Positions 1 through 8,584 are shown, numbered from the stretch's first letter. The stretch is DNA of 64,000 nucleotides from Anaerolineales bacterium UBA6055 (GCA_002428985.1 DIYL01000053.1:455507-519506); one strand, 5' to 3'. The notes: generated by a model from the letters alone, not told the origin. Translations and numbers: made by a program.

Positions 1-1257
1 GTCTGATTGTTGTGCACGTGTGACACAAACAGAGAGCGCACGACTTAAATTAGTATGTACAACATTTAATTCTGTTTGGCTTTGTAAACGAACCATTTCG
101 AGCATGTCGTCCAGTAGGCTTTGAATGCTTGTCGACTGTTCCTGTATCTCATTCGTAAAATCTTTGACTTTTTCAGTATCAACATAACGACTGACTAAAT
201 AAGCTTTGGTATTAATAACCGAGAGCGGTGTTCTAAATTCGTGTGCGGTATGCGTCACAAACGTCTGCAACAACTCTGCCCGTTCATATTCCAGTTGCAG
301 TTGCAACGTTTGTTGTTCAGCTTTGCGTCGCATCGTTACATCATCGAAACGTAAAAAATATTGCACAATTTTACTGTGTTCGATTATTGTCGAAATCCGC
401 ATCTCGAGAAATACCTCCGAACCATCCGCCAACTCCAATTCCCACTCATGGTATAGTTGCGCCTCTGCCGCCATACTTTGCCAATCAACGACGTGCTCTT
501 TAACAGTGCGATCACGCGTATTCAGATAATCGATAAGCTCTTCAATATATTGAAATTCTTGGTTTTCAAACAAGCGTAACATAGAGGAATTACGGTGTAT
601 AATCTCACCATCAAGGCTAAAAAAGCAGATACTGCCTCGGCTTTGCTCAATAGCATACTGGAACATCTGTCTACGCGACAATTCCTGCTTATTGCGCGCC
701 AAAAAACCAATTGTAGAACCATACATCTGAAGTAGTTTAGGTTGATATGATTTAAGTGGTCGCTGATTTATTAAATTATCACATGCCAGATACCCTACAA
801 TTTCATTATCATTCAACAATGGCACAACCACCACCCAACCATGACCAACAACTTCGCCATACTCGTTATAAAGCGGTGCATCCTCATCACGGTATTTTTC
901 AATATCCCCAAACGACAAAGAGCGAAGTACTTCGTCTTCAAATCGTTTACGTTGGCTACGCTCATCACGGAGATTTCCTTGTTCATCCACTCCAAACGTA
1001 CCCGTTAAAAATTCACGTTTCTCATCGACAAACCAGAAGCTCATTCTATCAACATCTAGATGCTCTAGGCCTAACTCGACTCCCAACCGACATAACTCAT
1101 CAAAGGATGGTGTACGATCAAGTTGAATGCTTATAGCATGCAAGATTTCAAATTTTTGTTGGAACTCAACCGCGTCTTGCTGATGTTGCTTAAGCATTTG
1201 GAGTTGGTCAAGCAAGTTTTGCGGGTTGTCATTTGCAGAGGAAGAATCACGAGTCAT
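1..1257 (-). CDS. GAF/PAS sensor histidine kinase, C-terminus cut off by the window edge
   Basis: The frame is open from an ATG at 1257 to base 1 with no stop, so at least 419 residues are present and the ATPase domain lies outside the window. After a short coiled N-terminus, residues about 30-180 look like a GAF domain. Residues about 190-310 are PAS-like, and the H-box follows with the phospho-acceptor in HEFRTPLSVI at His339. The protein should autophosphorylate this His and pass the phosphate to a response regulator, but no regulator is visible here. No membrane helix is seen, so it is probably cytosolic or redox/ligand sensing. The H-box resembles that of the PAS kinase at 51-52.7 kb, so the two are probably distant paralogues. 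Confidence 0.85.
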   Translation of the reverse strand, partial: MTRDSSSANDNPQNLLDQLQMLKQHQQDAVEFQQKFEILHAISIQLDRTPSFDELCRLGVELGLEHLDVDRMSFWFVDEKREFLTGTFGVDEQGNLRDERSQRKRFEDEVLRSLSFGDIEKYRDEDAPLYNEYGEVVGHGWVVVVPLLNDNEIVGYLACDNLINQRPLKSYQPKLLQMYGSTIGFLARNKQELSRRQMFQYAIEQSRGSICFFSLDGEIIHRNSSMLRLFENQEFQYIEELIDYLNTRDRTVKEHVVDWQSMAAEAQLYHEWELELADGSEVFLEMRISTIIEHSKIVQYFLRFDDVTMRRKAEQQTLQLQLEYERAELLQTFVTHTAHEFRTPLSVINTKAYLVSRYVDTEKVKDFTNEIQEQSTSIQSLLDDMLEMVRLQSQTELNVVHTNLSRALSVCVTRAQQSD

Positions 1258-1354
1258 AATTTTTTGATATTTGAACCAGCTACATTATAAGTCTATAGTA
1301 ACAGAATTCTTGAAAGAAATGCGTTATTCAGTCGGCAAGTTTAAGAAAGTGATA

Positions 1355-1383
1355 TTCAATTTTAACGAATTCTACAGTACAAT
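1355..1383 (+). promoter_or_regulatory. Probable promoter of tRNA-Ser
   Basis: TTCAAT (1355-1360) and TACAAT (1378-1383) are separated by 17 bp, and the tRNA begins 14 bp downstream. The -35 box is weak and the -10 box is good. Confidence 0.45.
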
Positions 1384-1396
1384 AATGGTCTATTTA

Positions 1397-1483
1397 GGAG
1401 AGGTGCCAGAGTGGACGATTGGGGCTGTCTCGAAAACAGTTGTACCCTTCGGGGTACCGTGGGTTCGAATCCCACCTTCTCCG
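1397..1483 (+). tRNA. tRNA-Ser (CGA anticodon)
   Basis: This 87-nt gene has a 7-bp acceptor stem (GGAGAGG with CTTCTCC, one G-U), a T arm GTGGG/CCCAC around TTCGAAT, and an anticodon loop CTCGAAA giving CGA (reads UCG). The long variable arm GTACCCTTCGGGGTAC is typical of class II tRNA-Ser. The discriminator is G and CCA is not encoded. Confidence 0.95.
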
Positions 1484-1487
1484 ATTT

Positions 1488-1515
1488 AAAATCCTGCCAT
1501 CTGGTGGGATTTTTT
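1488..1515 (+). terminator. Intrinsic terminator after tRNA-Ser
   Basis: An AAATCC...GGATTT stem with inner pairs TGCCA/TGGTG is followed by a T run at 1510-1515, five bases after the tRNA. Confidence 0.75.
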
Positions 1516-1518
1516 GCT

Positions 1519-1665
1519 TTATGTCTGTTGTTGAGCCTGCTCTAGCAGAGATTTTAGCATATCCACACTTAAGGATTGATCTAATCCTGATTGTTGTTTG
1601 AGATCATCCAATTTTTTCAGTACAAAATCCAAAATAGTTTCGCTTAAATAGTGTTTGTCATCCAT
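1519..1665 (-). CDS. Possible 48-residue small acidic helical protein
   Basis: An open frame runs from ATG at 1665 to TAA at 1519. The predicted peptide is hydrophilic and helix-prone (starts MDDKHYLSE, ends LLEQAQQQT), with no membrane segment or cysteine. It lies tail to tail with the tRNA-Ser terminator, in a stretch that would otherwise be empty. No strong Shine-Dalgarno sequence precedes the ATG, which is the main reason for doubt. The amino-acid composition is protein-like rather than random. I recognise no family, and its function is unknown. Confidence 0.4.
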   Translation of the reverse strand: MDDKHYLSETILDFVLKKLDDLKQQSGLDQSLSVDMLKSLLEQAQQQT

Positions 1666-1752
1666 TGTAGTGTATCCATTTGATTAGTTTCCATACTGTA
1701 ATGACGCAATAACCACGAGAAAAGTTCCATAATGGATTCATGAGAATGTATA

Positions 1753-1786
1753 GAAATCAAAAAGGCGGATGCACTGCACCCACCTT
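1753..1786 (-). terminator. Intrinsic terminator of the Met-rich secreted protein gene
   Basis: On the minus-strand RNA, AAGGTGGGTGC pairs with GCATCCGCCTT (11 bp including G-U pairs) around an AGU loop, followed by UUUUUGAUUU. It lies 29 bp after the stop codon at 1815. Confidence 0.8.
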
Positions 1787-1814
1787 CTGAAATTCTATGT
1801 TTCTGTTTATTGGC

Positions 1815-2894
1815 TTAGAGGCCGCCACCCATCAACATTTCGAATGGGAAGATTTGTGCATCTTCTGGGATTGCCACATCGACAGGAACATTGAATTCGT
1901 TCATATCAAATGTCATGGAGAAGTCAAATGCGACTGTTCCCATTTCAGGTTCACCCATTGCTTCACCGTCAAGTTCAAAGTCCATTGCGAATTCGACGCG
2001 GTAGGTATAGAAGTCGTCGAGCCCAACATATTGGCGCATATCGAATTCCAAACCTTCAAGTATGCTAAGTGCTGCATCGATTTCTTCTTGTGACATACCC
2101 ATGTCTGTATACATTTCGTTAAGCATGCCGTCCATACCCATGACCTCGAGCAATGTGCCGTAGTCGAAGAGAAGTTCGAATACTGCAACTGATTGACCGT
2201 TGAGGGAACTATCTGGGAGGCGATTGATGGTAATTGCACTGGTGAAATCTGCATCGTTCATTTCTGTCATAGAATCCATCATGTCAGCATCGAACAACAT
2301 ATCGAGGCCCATGTCACCCATCATTGATTGGTATGCGCCGTTAAGGTCAATACCAACCCATGTCATGCCACCAGCATCTTCACCGATTGCTTCGGTAAGG
2401 GTTGCTACATCAAGCGCATAAACACCATTTTCCATCACGAGGTTCAATGGAATTTCAGTTGACATACCGTCCATCATCATTGCCATCATGTCAGGTAATG
2501 TAACATTGAGGGACATTTCGCCTTCAAATGAAGCAAGCATTTCATCAATTAACGCAGGCAACGCTTCCATATAGGCAGCCATGTCGCCCATTGCCATTTC
2601 ATTCATTTGAGCAAATAATTCACTATCAAATGCAACTGCACCATTACCATCAATTGCAAAGTTGAGGTTGTCCATGCCCATCTCATCCATTGACATATTG
2701 TAAGCAATTGACATGTCAAACGCGAGTGAGCTGACATCTGCCATCACAGCATCACTTTGTACTAAAATCTGGCAATCAGCTTCTGGTAGGATTTCGCAAT
2801 AGTCGATCCCTTCAGCAAGCCCTTGTGCATTCACATTAGCAAATGGCACCATCATCATCAAAACACTCATTAAAACGAGTAATTTCTTAGACAT
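1815..2894 (-). CDS. Secreted Met/Asp-rich protein of unknown function
   Basis: This 359-residue protein has an excellent ribosome site (AAGGAG, spacing about 6). Its typical signal peptide ends near VNAQ (residues 1-24), so it is exported and probably sits at the cell surface or is released. The mature part is strongly acidic and very rich in methionine, about 48 Met over the whole protein by my count. It has only two cysteines (DYCEILPEADCQ) and no membrane helix after the signal. The alternating strand pattern suggests a beta-rich lipocalin-like or LppX-like fold, but this is only an impression. A stand-alone gene with its own terminator. I do not recognise the family. Confidence 0.8.
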   Translation of the reverse strand: MSKKLLVLMSVLMMMVPFANVNAQGLAEGIDYCEILPEADCQILVQSDAVMADVSSLAFDMSIAYNMSMDEMGMDNLNFAIDGNGAVAFDSELFAQMNEMAMGDMAAYMEALPALIDEMLASFEGEMSLNVTLPDMMAMMMDGMSTEIPLNLVMENGVYALDVATLTEAIGEDAGGMTWVGIDLNGAYQSMMGDMGLDMLFDADMMDSMTEMNDADFTSAITINRLPDSSLNGQSVAVFELLFDYGTLLEVMGMDGMLNEMYTDMGMSQEEIDAALSILEGLEFDMRQYVGLDDFYTYRVEFAMDFELDGEAMGEPEMGTVAFDFSMTFDMNEFNVPVDVAIPEDAQIFPFEMLMGGGL

Positions 2895-3050
2895 TGTATC
2901 TCCTTATGTCTTTAATTAGCTACATAAACAGTATACGCGATTTTTGTTCAAAAGTTCCCCTAAAAATTGGGGGGAAGACGGGGTTGACCCAAATTTTAAC
3001 AAGTTTAATATACTTTGATCTCATTGACCTCAATAATCAAAAGGAAATTT

Positions 3051-3578
3051 ATGAAAATTATTACAGTGTATGGTAGTTCTAAAGTACGCCCCGGTGATGC
3101 CGACTACGAAGCATCTGTCAAAGTTGGACGCAAGCTGGCAGAGGCAGGATATGCCGTCATGACAGGTGGATACTACGGCGTGATGGAGGCCATTAGTAAA
3201 GGTGCCGATGAAGCCGGTGGTCATGTTATCGGTGTTATAACCGACCAAATTGGCAAACGTTATAACCTCGAGCCTAATGCCTACATCAAAGAATTAGTCA
3301 ATTATACCGAACTCCGCGACCGCCTCCTCTATATGGTGCAAAAAGCCGATGGCTATGTTGCCATGCCTGGCGGTGTGGGAACATTACACGAAATCGCCGA
3401 GACATGGGAATTAATGCGGATCGGTGGAGTACAAACGCAACCATTCACTTGCTACGGACCGTTATGGGAAACTGTGATACATGCCCTGCAAGGTAGCCCG
3501 TATCTAGGTGAGGGTTATGAAGGCATGTTGACAATATCCCATTCTCCAGATGATGTTATCGAAAATTTGACTGTGTAA
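3051..3578 (+). CDS. LOG-family protein (cytokinin riboside 5'-monophosphate phosphoribohydrolase-like)
   Basis: This 175-residue protein starts at the ATG with AAGGAAA just upstream; longer in-frame extensions lack a ribosome site. It has the Rossmann-like LOG/TIGR00725 fold, with an N-terminal YGSS strand-turn, the GGYYGVMEA loop, and the signature PGGVGTLHE at about residues 105-113 that carries the catalytic Glu region. Family members hydrolyse nucleoside 5'-monophosphates to base and ribose 5-phosphate; some are annotated as lysine decarboxylases, wrongly. Cytosolic. A separate single gene followed closely by the DUF1684 gene. The exact substrate cannot be read from the sequence. Confidence 0.85.
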   Translation: MKIITVYGSSKVRPGDADYEASVKVGRKLAEAGYAVMTGGYYGVMEAISKGADEAGGHVIGVITDQIGKRYNLEPNAYIKELVNYTELRDRLLYMVQKADGYVAMPGGVGTLHEIAETWELMRIGGVQTQPFTCYGPLWETVIHALQGSPYLGEGYEGMLTISHSPDDVIENLTV

Positions 3579-3636
3579 GGTCAATCCGATGTGGTGCGTC
3601 CGATATATATAGTGAAACATAAAAAGGATGCACCTT

Positions 3637-4161
3637 ATGAGCGAACAACAACTCGGCGCCTTACGCGAACAAAAAGATGAGTTCTTCAAAACTAGCCCCA
3701 AATCACCTCTCATGCCTAAACAACAACGCAACTTCACAGGGTTAAATTATTACCCTTACAACGAAGCCCTTGATCTAACGGTAGAAGTCACACAATTTGA
3801 AGAAAAGACCGATGTACAAGTGCAAACAACATCCGGTGAAGCGCGCTGGTATCGTCGTTATGGCGAATTCACATTTGAAGTCGACGGTGAAACAGCACGC
3901 CTGACCATCTACCAAGCTCCTCATGGATATTTCTTGCCATTTGTGGATGCAGGTGCAGGCGATGAGACCTATCCATCAGGGCGCTACATTGAACCACAAC
4001 AGGTTTCTGGGGATACGTTCCATATTGATCTCAATCAGGTCTACAACCCGTATTGTGCCTATAGCCACGGCTGGTCATGCCCAATTACACCTGCAGAAAA
4101 TCGCTTGAGTGTAAAAGTCGAAGCTGGGGAAAAAATCCCATCGAAAGAATGGGCCGTCTAA
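3637..4161 (+). CDS. DUF1684 family protein
   Basis: This 174-residue protein starts at the second ATG (3637), which has AAAAGGA at a good distance; the upstream in-frame ATG at 3628 overlaps that site. It matches the DUF1684 pattern: an FKTSPKSPL segment early on, a central beta-rich domain, and a conserved C-terminal block with NPYCAYS, WSCP and ENRL (about residues 136-158). It is soluble, with no signal peptide. The family has no established activity. It lies 58 bp after the LOG-like gene on the same strand, so the two may be co-transcribed. Confidence 0.85.
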   Translation: MSEQQLGALREQKDEFFKTSPKSPLMPKQQRNFTGLNYYPYNEALDLTVEVTQFEEKTDVQVQTTSGEARWYRRYGEFTFEVDGETARLTIYQAPHGYFLPFVDAGAGDETYPSGRYIEPQQVSGDTFHIDLNQVYNPYCAYSHGWSCPITPAENRLSVKVEAGEKIPSKEWAV

Positions 4162-4258
4162 CATCAACAACAATGAGAGAGTCGTACGGCTCTCTTTTTG
4201 ATTTCTATGATGAAAATGAATCATGCTATAATTGGACTATATTGGATGAGGAATGGGT

Positions 4259-4786
4259 ATGGTTCTGAGCGAAAACCTACTTACAGTTGACGAATTTAAG
4301 AAGATCGCACAACGCCCTGAAAATAAAAACCGACAGTTCGAATTAGAAAATGGAATGATGGTTGAGATACCAACACCATCATCGAAAGCTAAACTTATCG
4401 TTTCTCATCTCTTTTTCCACATCCACACACCTAGCAGTAAAGGAACACTAACAAGCTCTTTTAGGATCAATAACTATACACTTCGTAGACCGGATTTAGC
4501 ATTTGTACCGATAGAACAATTATCTGATCTCAAACCAACATTCGTAGTAGAAATTGTCACACATGATGAAGATGTATTCAAAAAAATCGTCGAATATTTT
4601 GATTGCGGTGCAAAACTTATCTGGACGATCTACTGTGATGAACAAAAAATATTTGTTTCCACTCGCGATACATCTGGAGTTATACACACTGAAACCAAAA
4701 GTAAGAACGATACATTAGATGGTGGTGATGCACTACCAGATTTTCGTCTACCCGTCACAGCTATCTTCCCACCCAACCTCAAATAG
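4259..4786 (+). CDS. Uma2 family (DUF820) PD-(D/E)XK nuclease-like protein
   Basis: The 175-residue frame starts at ATG 4259, which has GAGGA at a better spacing than the ATG six bases earlier. The DUF820/Uma2 pattern is present: FELENGMMVEI near residue 28, RRPDLAFV (first catalytic Asp, about residue 80), FVVEIV (Glu, about residue 98), then KKIVEYFDCGAKLIW with the usual Lys. The family is abundant in Chloroflexota and cyanobacteria and has a restriction-nuclease-like fold, but its role is not established. The protein is a little shorter than usual between the N-terminal block and the RPD strand. Single gene. Confidence 0.85.
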   Translation: MVLSENLLTVDEFKKIAQRPENKNRQFELENGMMVEIPTPSSKAKLIVSHLFFHIHTPSSKGTLTSSFRINNYTLRRPDLAFVPIEQLSDLKPTFVVEIVTHDEDVFKKIVEYFDCGAKLIWTIYCDEQKIFVSTRDTSGVIHTETKSKNDTLDGGDALPDFRLPVTAIFPPNLK

Positions 4787-5095
4787 ACAACCTATAAAAA
4801 GCAAAAGACGGGGGTGACCCGCCTTTCGTCTGAATCTTACTCGGTACGATACTGTGGAGGTATGACGAGTAAGTTCATTTTTAGGATAGACAACTTTGTG
4901 TGTGTAGGTTGTTAAAAGCCGTCTGTAACTATAGGATGCACCAGAGTCGTAATCTGTTTATGACCGGACTGTAAACCATTCGTAAATCAACTGTAAATAA
5001 TCTATGAAATCTGCAACTGATTGTCCCTCATACACGATGTGCAATGTCAGGTACAATAGATTTCCACTGATTATGAATTCAGGAGAGCAATTTTG
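4787..5095. other. Intergenic stretch, 309 bp
   Basis: No convincing gene is seen. A GC-rich imperfect hairpin at about 4805-4832 (GACG...CGTC outer pairs, GGG/CCC inner) may terminate the Uma2 gene, but it lacks a T run on the plus strand. A TACAAT at 5052-5057, with only a poor -35 (CATACA), may be the promoter of the following solute-binding protein gene. Confidence 0.4.
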
Positions 5096-6337
5096 ATGCG
5101 TCGTTTGGTTTTACTATATGTCTGTTTAGTTGGTTTGATGGTTGGTGTCAATGCACAGGATACCGAGCCCACAGCAACCGATGTCCCAGAATTAGTCTTA
5201 GATATATGGATCCCTGCCCCGCTTATTGCAGATACCAACAGCGATGCCTATAGTCTACTGGTTGAACATAGTGATGAATTTACATCTAATAATAACATCA
5301 CAATAAATTATCGTATTAAAGCTGTGGGAACAGTCGGCGGGATTATATCCACCATCCGGTCTGGCAGTGTGGTTGCCCCCGGTGCATTACCTGATGTAAC
5401 ACTGATTCAACGTGCAGATTTAATTTCTGCACAATCTCCCGAGTTACTACAGTCTATGGAGACATTATTTTCAACAGCCTTACTCAACGACATTGACGAT
5501 GCGATTGAGTTAGGTCAAATCCCGACATCAAATGGACTTGAATTATTCGGATTGCCATATTTTATAGATATGCTCGTAACAACATATACGCGCGCATCAG
5601 TCGATATTGATGATACAATTACATTTGATGATGTGCTAACCTATGCTGATAACTTCATGTTTCCGGCAGGGCGCGCCAACGATCTGAACCAAACCTTCTA
5701 TCTACAATATCTAGAAGCAGGCGGTGTATCACCACGTAACGGAACATTTACAATTAACACCAACGCTCTGCAAACAGTCTATGAGTTTTATGAAGCAGCA
5801 ACAGCAGTTGGTATCGTAACACCTGACGTATTTGACTATGACTCACCATCTGCCTATCGAACCGATTACATCAATGATATGGAATCGTTCAATTTTGCAG
5901 TTGTCAATACGAGTGAATATTTGTCGTTGCGTCAACAAGATTCAAGTTTACAAATGGGTGCCATCCCAACCTCATCTGGAGACCCATTACCATCAGCCAC
6001 CGGATGGGTATGGGTGATGGTTACACCCGACCTTGCCCAACAAGAACTCGTCGTACGTTACCTCAATTGGATGATGCAACCAGACTTTCATGCAGCATTA
6101 TCACGCGCATTAAATCAAATCCCTGCACAAGACTCGGCGCTAGAAGATAGTTTACCCGCTGATGTTGACCCGTTATTTGTTGATAGTTTAATCACAAATG
6201 CAATCCTACCCTTGCCCGATAGCGAAGGCGGTGCAGTGCCCCGTGCGATGCAGGAGGCACTTATTCGTGTGATCAATGGAGAAATTACTGCTGAAGAAGC
6301 TACCGACGATGTGGTCGAGCAATTTGCAACAGATTAA
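5096..6337 (+). CDS. Extracellular solute-binding protein (ABC sugar-type), orphan
   Basis: This 413-residue protein starts at ATG 5096, with AGGAGAG eight bases upstream. Residues 1-21 form a signal peptide ending VNAQ. The rest resembles family 1 (maltose/sugar type) substrate-binding proteins: an N-terminal lobe with ALPDVTLIQRADL, a hinge region with GLPYFIDMLVTTY near residue 160, and the GWVWVM segment and C-terminal lobe with a MMQPDFHAALS helix. No lipobox cysteine is present, so it may be anchored otherwise or released. No permease or ATPase gene is nearby, so the partner transporter is unknown. Its 3' end overlaps the convergent YghO-like gene by 4 bp. Confidence 0.8.
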   Translation: MRRLVLLYVCLVGLMVGVNAQDTEPTATDVPELVLDIWIPAPLIADTNSDAYSLLVEHSDEFTSNNNITINYRIKAVGTVGGIISTIRSGSVVAPGALPDVTLIQRADLISAQSPELLQSMETLFSTALLNDIDDAIELGQIPTSNGLELFGLPYFIDMLVTTYTRASVDIDDTITFDDVLTYADNFMFPAGRANDLNQTFYLQYLEAGGVSPRNGTFTINTNALQTVYEFYEAATAVGIVTPDVFDYDSPSAYRTDYINDMESFNFAVVNTSEYLSLRQQDSSLQMGAIPTSSGDPLPSATGWVWVMVTPDLAQQELVVRYLNWMMQPDFHAALSRALNQIPAQDSALEDSLPADVDPLFVDSLITNAILPLPDSEGGAVPRAMQEALIRVINGEITAEEATDDVVEQFATD

Positions 6338-7476
6338 ACCTTGAGCGGTTTTTCATACATCCGATGTGTCTTATAAATTTTGTTGCCGAGGCTCACACTG
6401 ATACTAATCAGCTGATTAGTTTCTAAAATCCAGCCAGAATCAAGATATTCATACTGAGATGGAAGCATCGCCTTCATCAATGCGAGGAAAAACGCGAGGT
6501 CGATGCCTTTATTACGATGTTCTTTCTTCACACCCATCAGAGGCATTCGCACACTACGAATCGACTTACGGACTTTCCAATACCAGCCAACCTGTGCCAT
6601 TGTAAACAGTTCAGGTACACCCGGACGTGGATATGCTTTTTCTAGTGCTTCGTTAAAATTCGGTACAGACAAGGCAAAGCCAACGGGTTCACCATCAATT
6701 TCAGCAAAAAACGCTAGCTCCGGCTCAACTAACATCCCCAAGTCGGCAATTAGTGCATCAAGCTCCTCATCATTCATCGGGACAAATCCCCAATTCACAT
6801 CCCATGCGTCATTATAAATATCGCGGAAGATGCGGAACTCCTCTTTTTTATTCTTCATGTTAATGTTACGAATCGTGATGTTACTACGTTTAGTCGACCG
6901 TTTTACAATTTTTTCAAGCCGATTCAATGTATCGTATTCTTCGATGAGTGGGCGATCGAAATACATACTATGTAAATCCATCACTTTTTCAAACTCTGTA
7001 TTTTCGATAAGTTCTTGATAGTATGGCGGATTATACGGCATGAGGATCATCGGCTTATCAAAATTCTCAACCAAAAGTCCACACTCTTCATTGGTAGTCA
7101 GATTTGCTGGTCCACGGATTGCATCTACACCCTGTGCTTTGACCCATTCCGTCGCCGTATTCAACAATCCTTCCGCGACTTCACGATTATTAATCGTCTC
7201 GAACATACCAAAGAATCCGATATTTTCATTGTGATACCGATTGTGTTCATGATTTACAAACGCAACAATCGTGCCGACTAATTCATCATTTTGCCATGCC
7301 CCAAAAAACTCTCCCTCCATATATTTCCACGCTGGATGTTTGGATCTATCCAGCAATTGTCGACGGATTGATAATAAGGGTGGCACCCAGTTTGGATCAT
7401 CTTTGTATAATACCCACGGGAACTTGAAGAAGGCATTAAACTCACTTTTATTTGTAATCGGCCGGATTTCGATCAA
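6334..7476 (-). CDS. YghO-like N-acetyltransferase-fold protein
   Basis: This protein of about 380 residues has the hallmark N-terminal pattern of YghO-like proteins (IRPITNKSEFNAFFKFPW, then YKDDPNWVPPL), followed by two GNAT-like halves. The second contains MGVKKEHRNKGIDLAFF, an acetyl-CoA-loop-like segment. The substrate is not known for the family. Start choice: no ATG fits the frame. TTG at 7476 is preceded by GGAG with 8-nt spacing, whereas the upstream TTG at 7491 has no ribosome site. Single gene, convergent with the solute-binding protein gene. Confidence 0.75.
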   Translation of the reverse strand: MIEIRPITNKSEFNAFFKFPWVLYKDDPNWVPPLLSIRRQLLDRSKHPAWKYMEGEFFGAWQNDELVGTIVAFVNHEHNRYHNENIGFFGMFETINNREVAEGLLNTATEWVKAQGVDAIRGPANLTTNEECGLLVENFDKPMILMPYNPPYYQELIENTEFEKVMDLHSMYFDRPLIEEYDTLNRLEKIVKRSTKRSNITIRNINMKNKKEEFRIFRDIYNDAWDVNWGFVPMNDEELDALIADLGMLVEPELAFFAEIDGEPVGFALSVPNFNEALEKAYPRPGVPELFTMAQVGWYWKVRKSIRSVRMPLMGVKKEHRNKGIDLAFFLALMKAMLPSQYEYLDSGWILETNQLISISVSLGNKIYKTHRMYEKPLKV

Positions 7477-7535
7477 CGTAGCATCTCCCAACGTTACATT
7501 ATTTTAAAAATCGTCTAAATTGACAATAAAAAAGC

Positions 7536-7564
7536 TTGACATGACATGGCGAATTTGATATTAT
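7536..7564 (+). promoter_or_regulatory. Promoter of tRNA-Asn
   Basis: A perfect TTGACA (7536-7541), a 17-bp spacer and TATTAT (7559-7564) end 13 bp before the tRNA. This is a strong housekeeping-type promoter. Confidence 0.8.
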
Positions 7565-7577
7565 ACCCAAGCTTTGA

Positions 7578-7649
7578 TCCGCAATAGCTCAATGGCAGAG
7601 CAACCGGCTGTTAACCGGTAGGTTCCTGGTTCAAGTCCAGGTTGCGGAG
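7578..7649 (+). tRNA. tRNA-Asn (GTT anticodon)
   Basis: The 72-nt gene has acceptor stem TCCGCAA/TTGCGGA, discriminator G, and anticodon stem ACCGG/CCGGT around loop CTGTTAA, giving GTT. The T arm CCTGG/CCAGG encloses TTCAAGT. CCA is not encoded. Confidence 0.95.
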
Positions 7650-7660
7650 ACAAAAAATTT

Positions 7661-7685
7661 GCCTCTAATTTTAGAGGCATTTTTA
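7661..7685. terminator. Bidirectional terminator between tRNA-Asn and coaX
   Basis: GCCTCT...AGAGGC with an AATTTT loop and a T run after it on the plus strand; A-rich sequence before it serves the converging coaX transcript. Confidence 0.75.
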
Positions 7686-8456
7686 TTTCCCATTATTCAT
7701 CTCATAAATAAAGCGCAACCCATCTAACGTCAACTCGGGTGCAATATGATCAATCAGATCAATGTGCTCTTTAAACACAGGCGCAAGACCACCTGTAGCT
7801 ATCACTTGTGTTTTTTCTGAGTTGAGTTGTGCTTTAATACGCTTCAGCAATCCATCAATCATACCGACATATCCCCAAAAAATCCCTGACTGCATCGCAT
7901 GTATGGTGTTACTACCAATCGGGTGCGGTGGTGGTACTAAGTCTACTTTATGCAATTTTGCAGCACGACTAACGAGTGCATCATGCGCGAGGTTGATCCC
8001 TGGAGCTAATGCCCCACCAATATATTCGTTATTCGCCGATACAACATCAAAGTTGGTTGATGTCCCAAAATCAACACTAATGGCAGGTACACCATAAATT
8101 TTGGCTAATGCAACGGCATTACATAAGCGGTCAGCGCCTGCCTGTGCAGGTATATCGATCGCAATATTGATCCCGAGCTTAATATTGTTAGTGACCATCA
8201 CAGGGTCAATATCAAAATATCGGCGCACCAACGATTGGAATGCCGGCGTCAATGTGGGTACAACACTACTAATAATCACGCCTGTGATTGCCCGATACCC
8301 TACATCCGCAGTATCCAAAAAGTTGCGAACCAATACAGCATATTCATCAGGCATCTTTTCTGCAACAGTTCGTGCGCGCCAAGACAACCGCCAACGGTTT
8401 TCTTGCCATAATCCCATGTGAATATTGGTATTACCGATGTCAAACGCAAGTAGCAT
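7683..8456 (-). CDS. coaX: Type III pantothenate kinase
   Basis: Catalyses ATP-dependent phosphorylation of pantothenate, the first step of coenzyme A synthesis. The 257-residue protein shows the ASKHA-fold signatures of CoaX: FDIGNTNIHMG at the N-terminus (phosphate 1 loop), PAQAGADRLCNAVA near residue 105, and SVDFGTSTNFD near residue 127 (phosphate 2), then EYIGGALAPGI and IATGG. Length is normal. I place the start at the ATG (8456) that gives MLLAFDIGNTN, behind AGGGGGA. A 28-residue membrane peptide is encoded just upstream on the same strand and could share its transcript. Confidence 0.92.
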   Translation of the reverse strand: MLLAFDIGNTNIHMGLWQENRWRLSWRARTVAEKMPDEYAVLVRNFLDTADVGYRAITGVIISSVVPTLTPAFQSLVRRYFDIDPVMVTNNIKLGINIAIDIPAQAGADRLCNAVALAKIYGVPAISVDFGTSTNFDVVSANNEYIGGALAPGINLAHDALVSRAAKLHKVDLVPPPHPIGSNTIHAMQSGIFWGYVGMIDGLLKRIKAQLNSEKTQVIATGGLAPVFKEHIDLIDHIAPELTLDGLRFIYEMNNGK

Positions 8457-8497
8457 CATTCCCCCTACTCGCATGAAAGGTTAATATAGCCACTAGT

Positions 8498-8584
8498 TTA
8501 TATGATAACGATCGCAATCACCATCATAACACTGAATATCAGCGCCAATATTTCTAAGCAACCACCACTGGTATCTTGTTCCAT
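8498..8584 (-). CDS. Probable 28-residue single-helix membrane micro-protein
   Basis: ATG at 8584 is preceded by AGAGGA with 8-nt spacing, an excellent ribosome site, and the frame ends with TAA at 8498. The peptide has a polar N-terminus (MEQDTSGG), one Cys at residue 9, and a continuous hydrophobic helix to the end (about residues 10-28, rich in I, L, V and M). It is a classic single-pass small membrane protein. It lies upstream of and in the same direction as coaX, 41 bp away, and is too short for usual gene callers. Its function is unknown. The ribosome site plus the uninterrupted hydrophobic run make chance unlikely. Confidence 0.6.
   Translation of the reverse strand: MEQDTSGGCLEILALIFSVMMVIAIVII

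Noticed and set aside
206..529. 107-residue Cys/Ser-rich frame at the left edge
   Set aside because: It is antisense to the histidine kinase whose H-box and PAS features are in frame on the minus strand.
2975..4820. Near-identical 16-mers AAGACGGGGTTGACCC (2975-2990) and AAGACGGGGGTGACCC (4805-4820) in two intergenic regions
   Set aside because: One mismatch in 16 bp is expected by chance for some pairs in a window of this size, and no third copy was noticed.
5096..6337. A complete ABC transporter around the solute-binding protein
   Set aside because: No permease or ATPase gene occurs on either side, so only the binding protein is reported.
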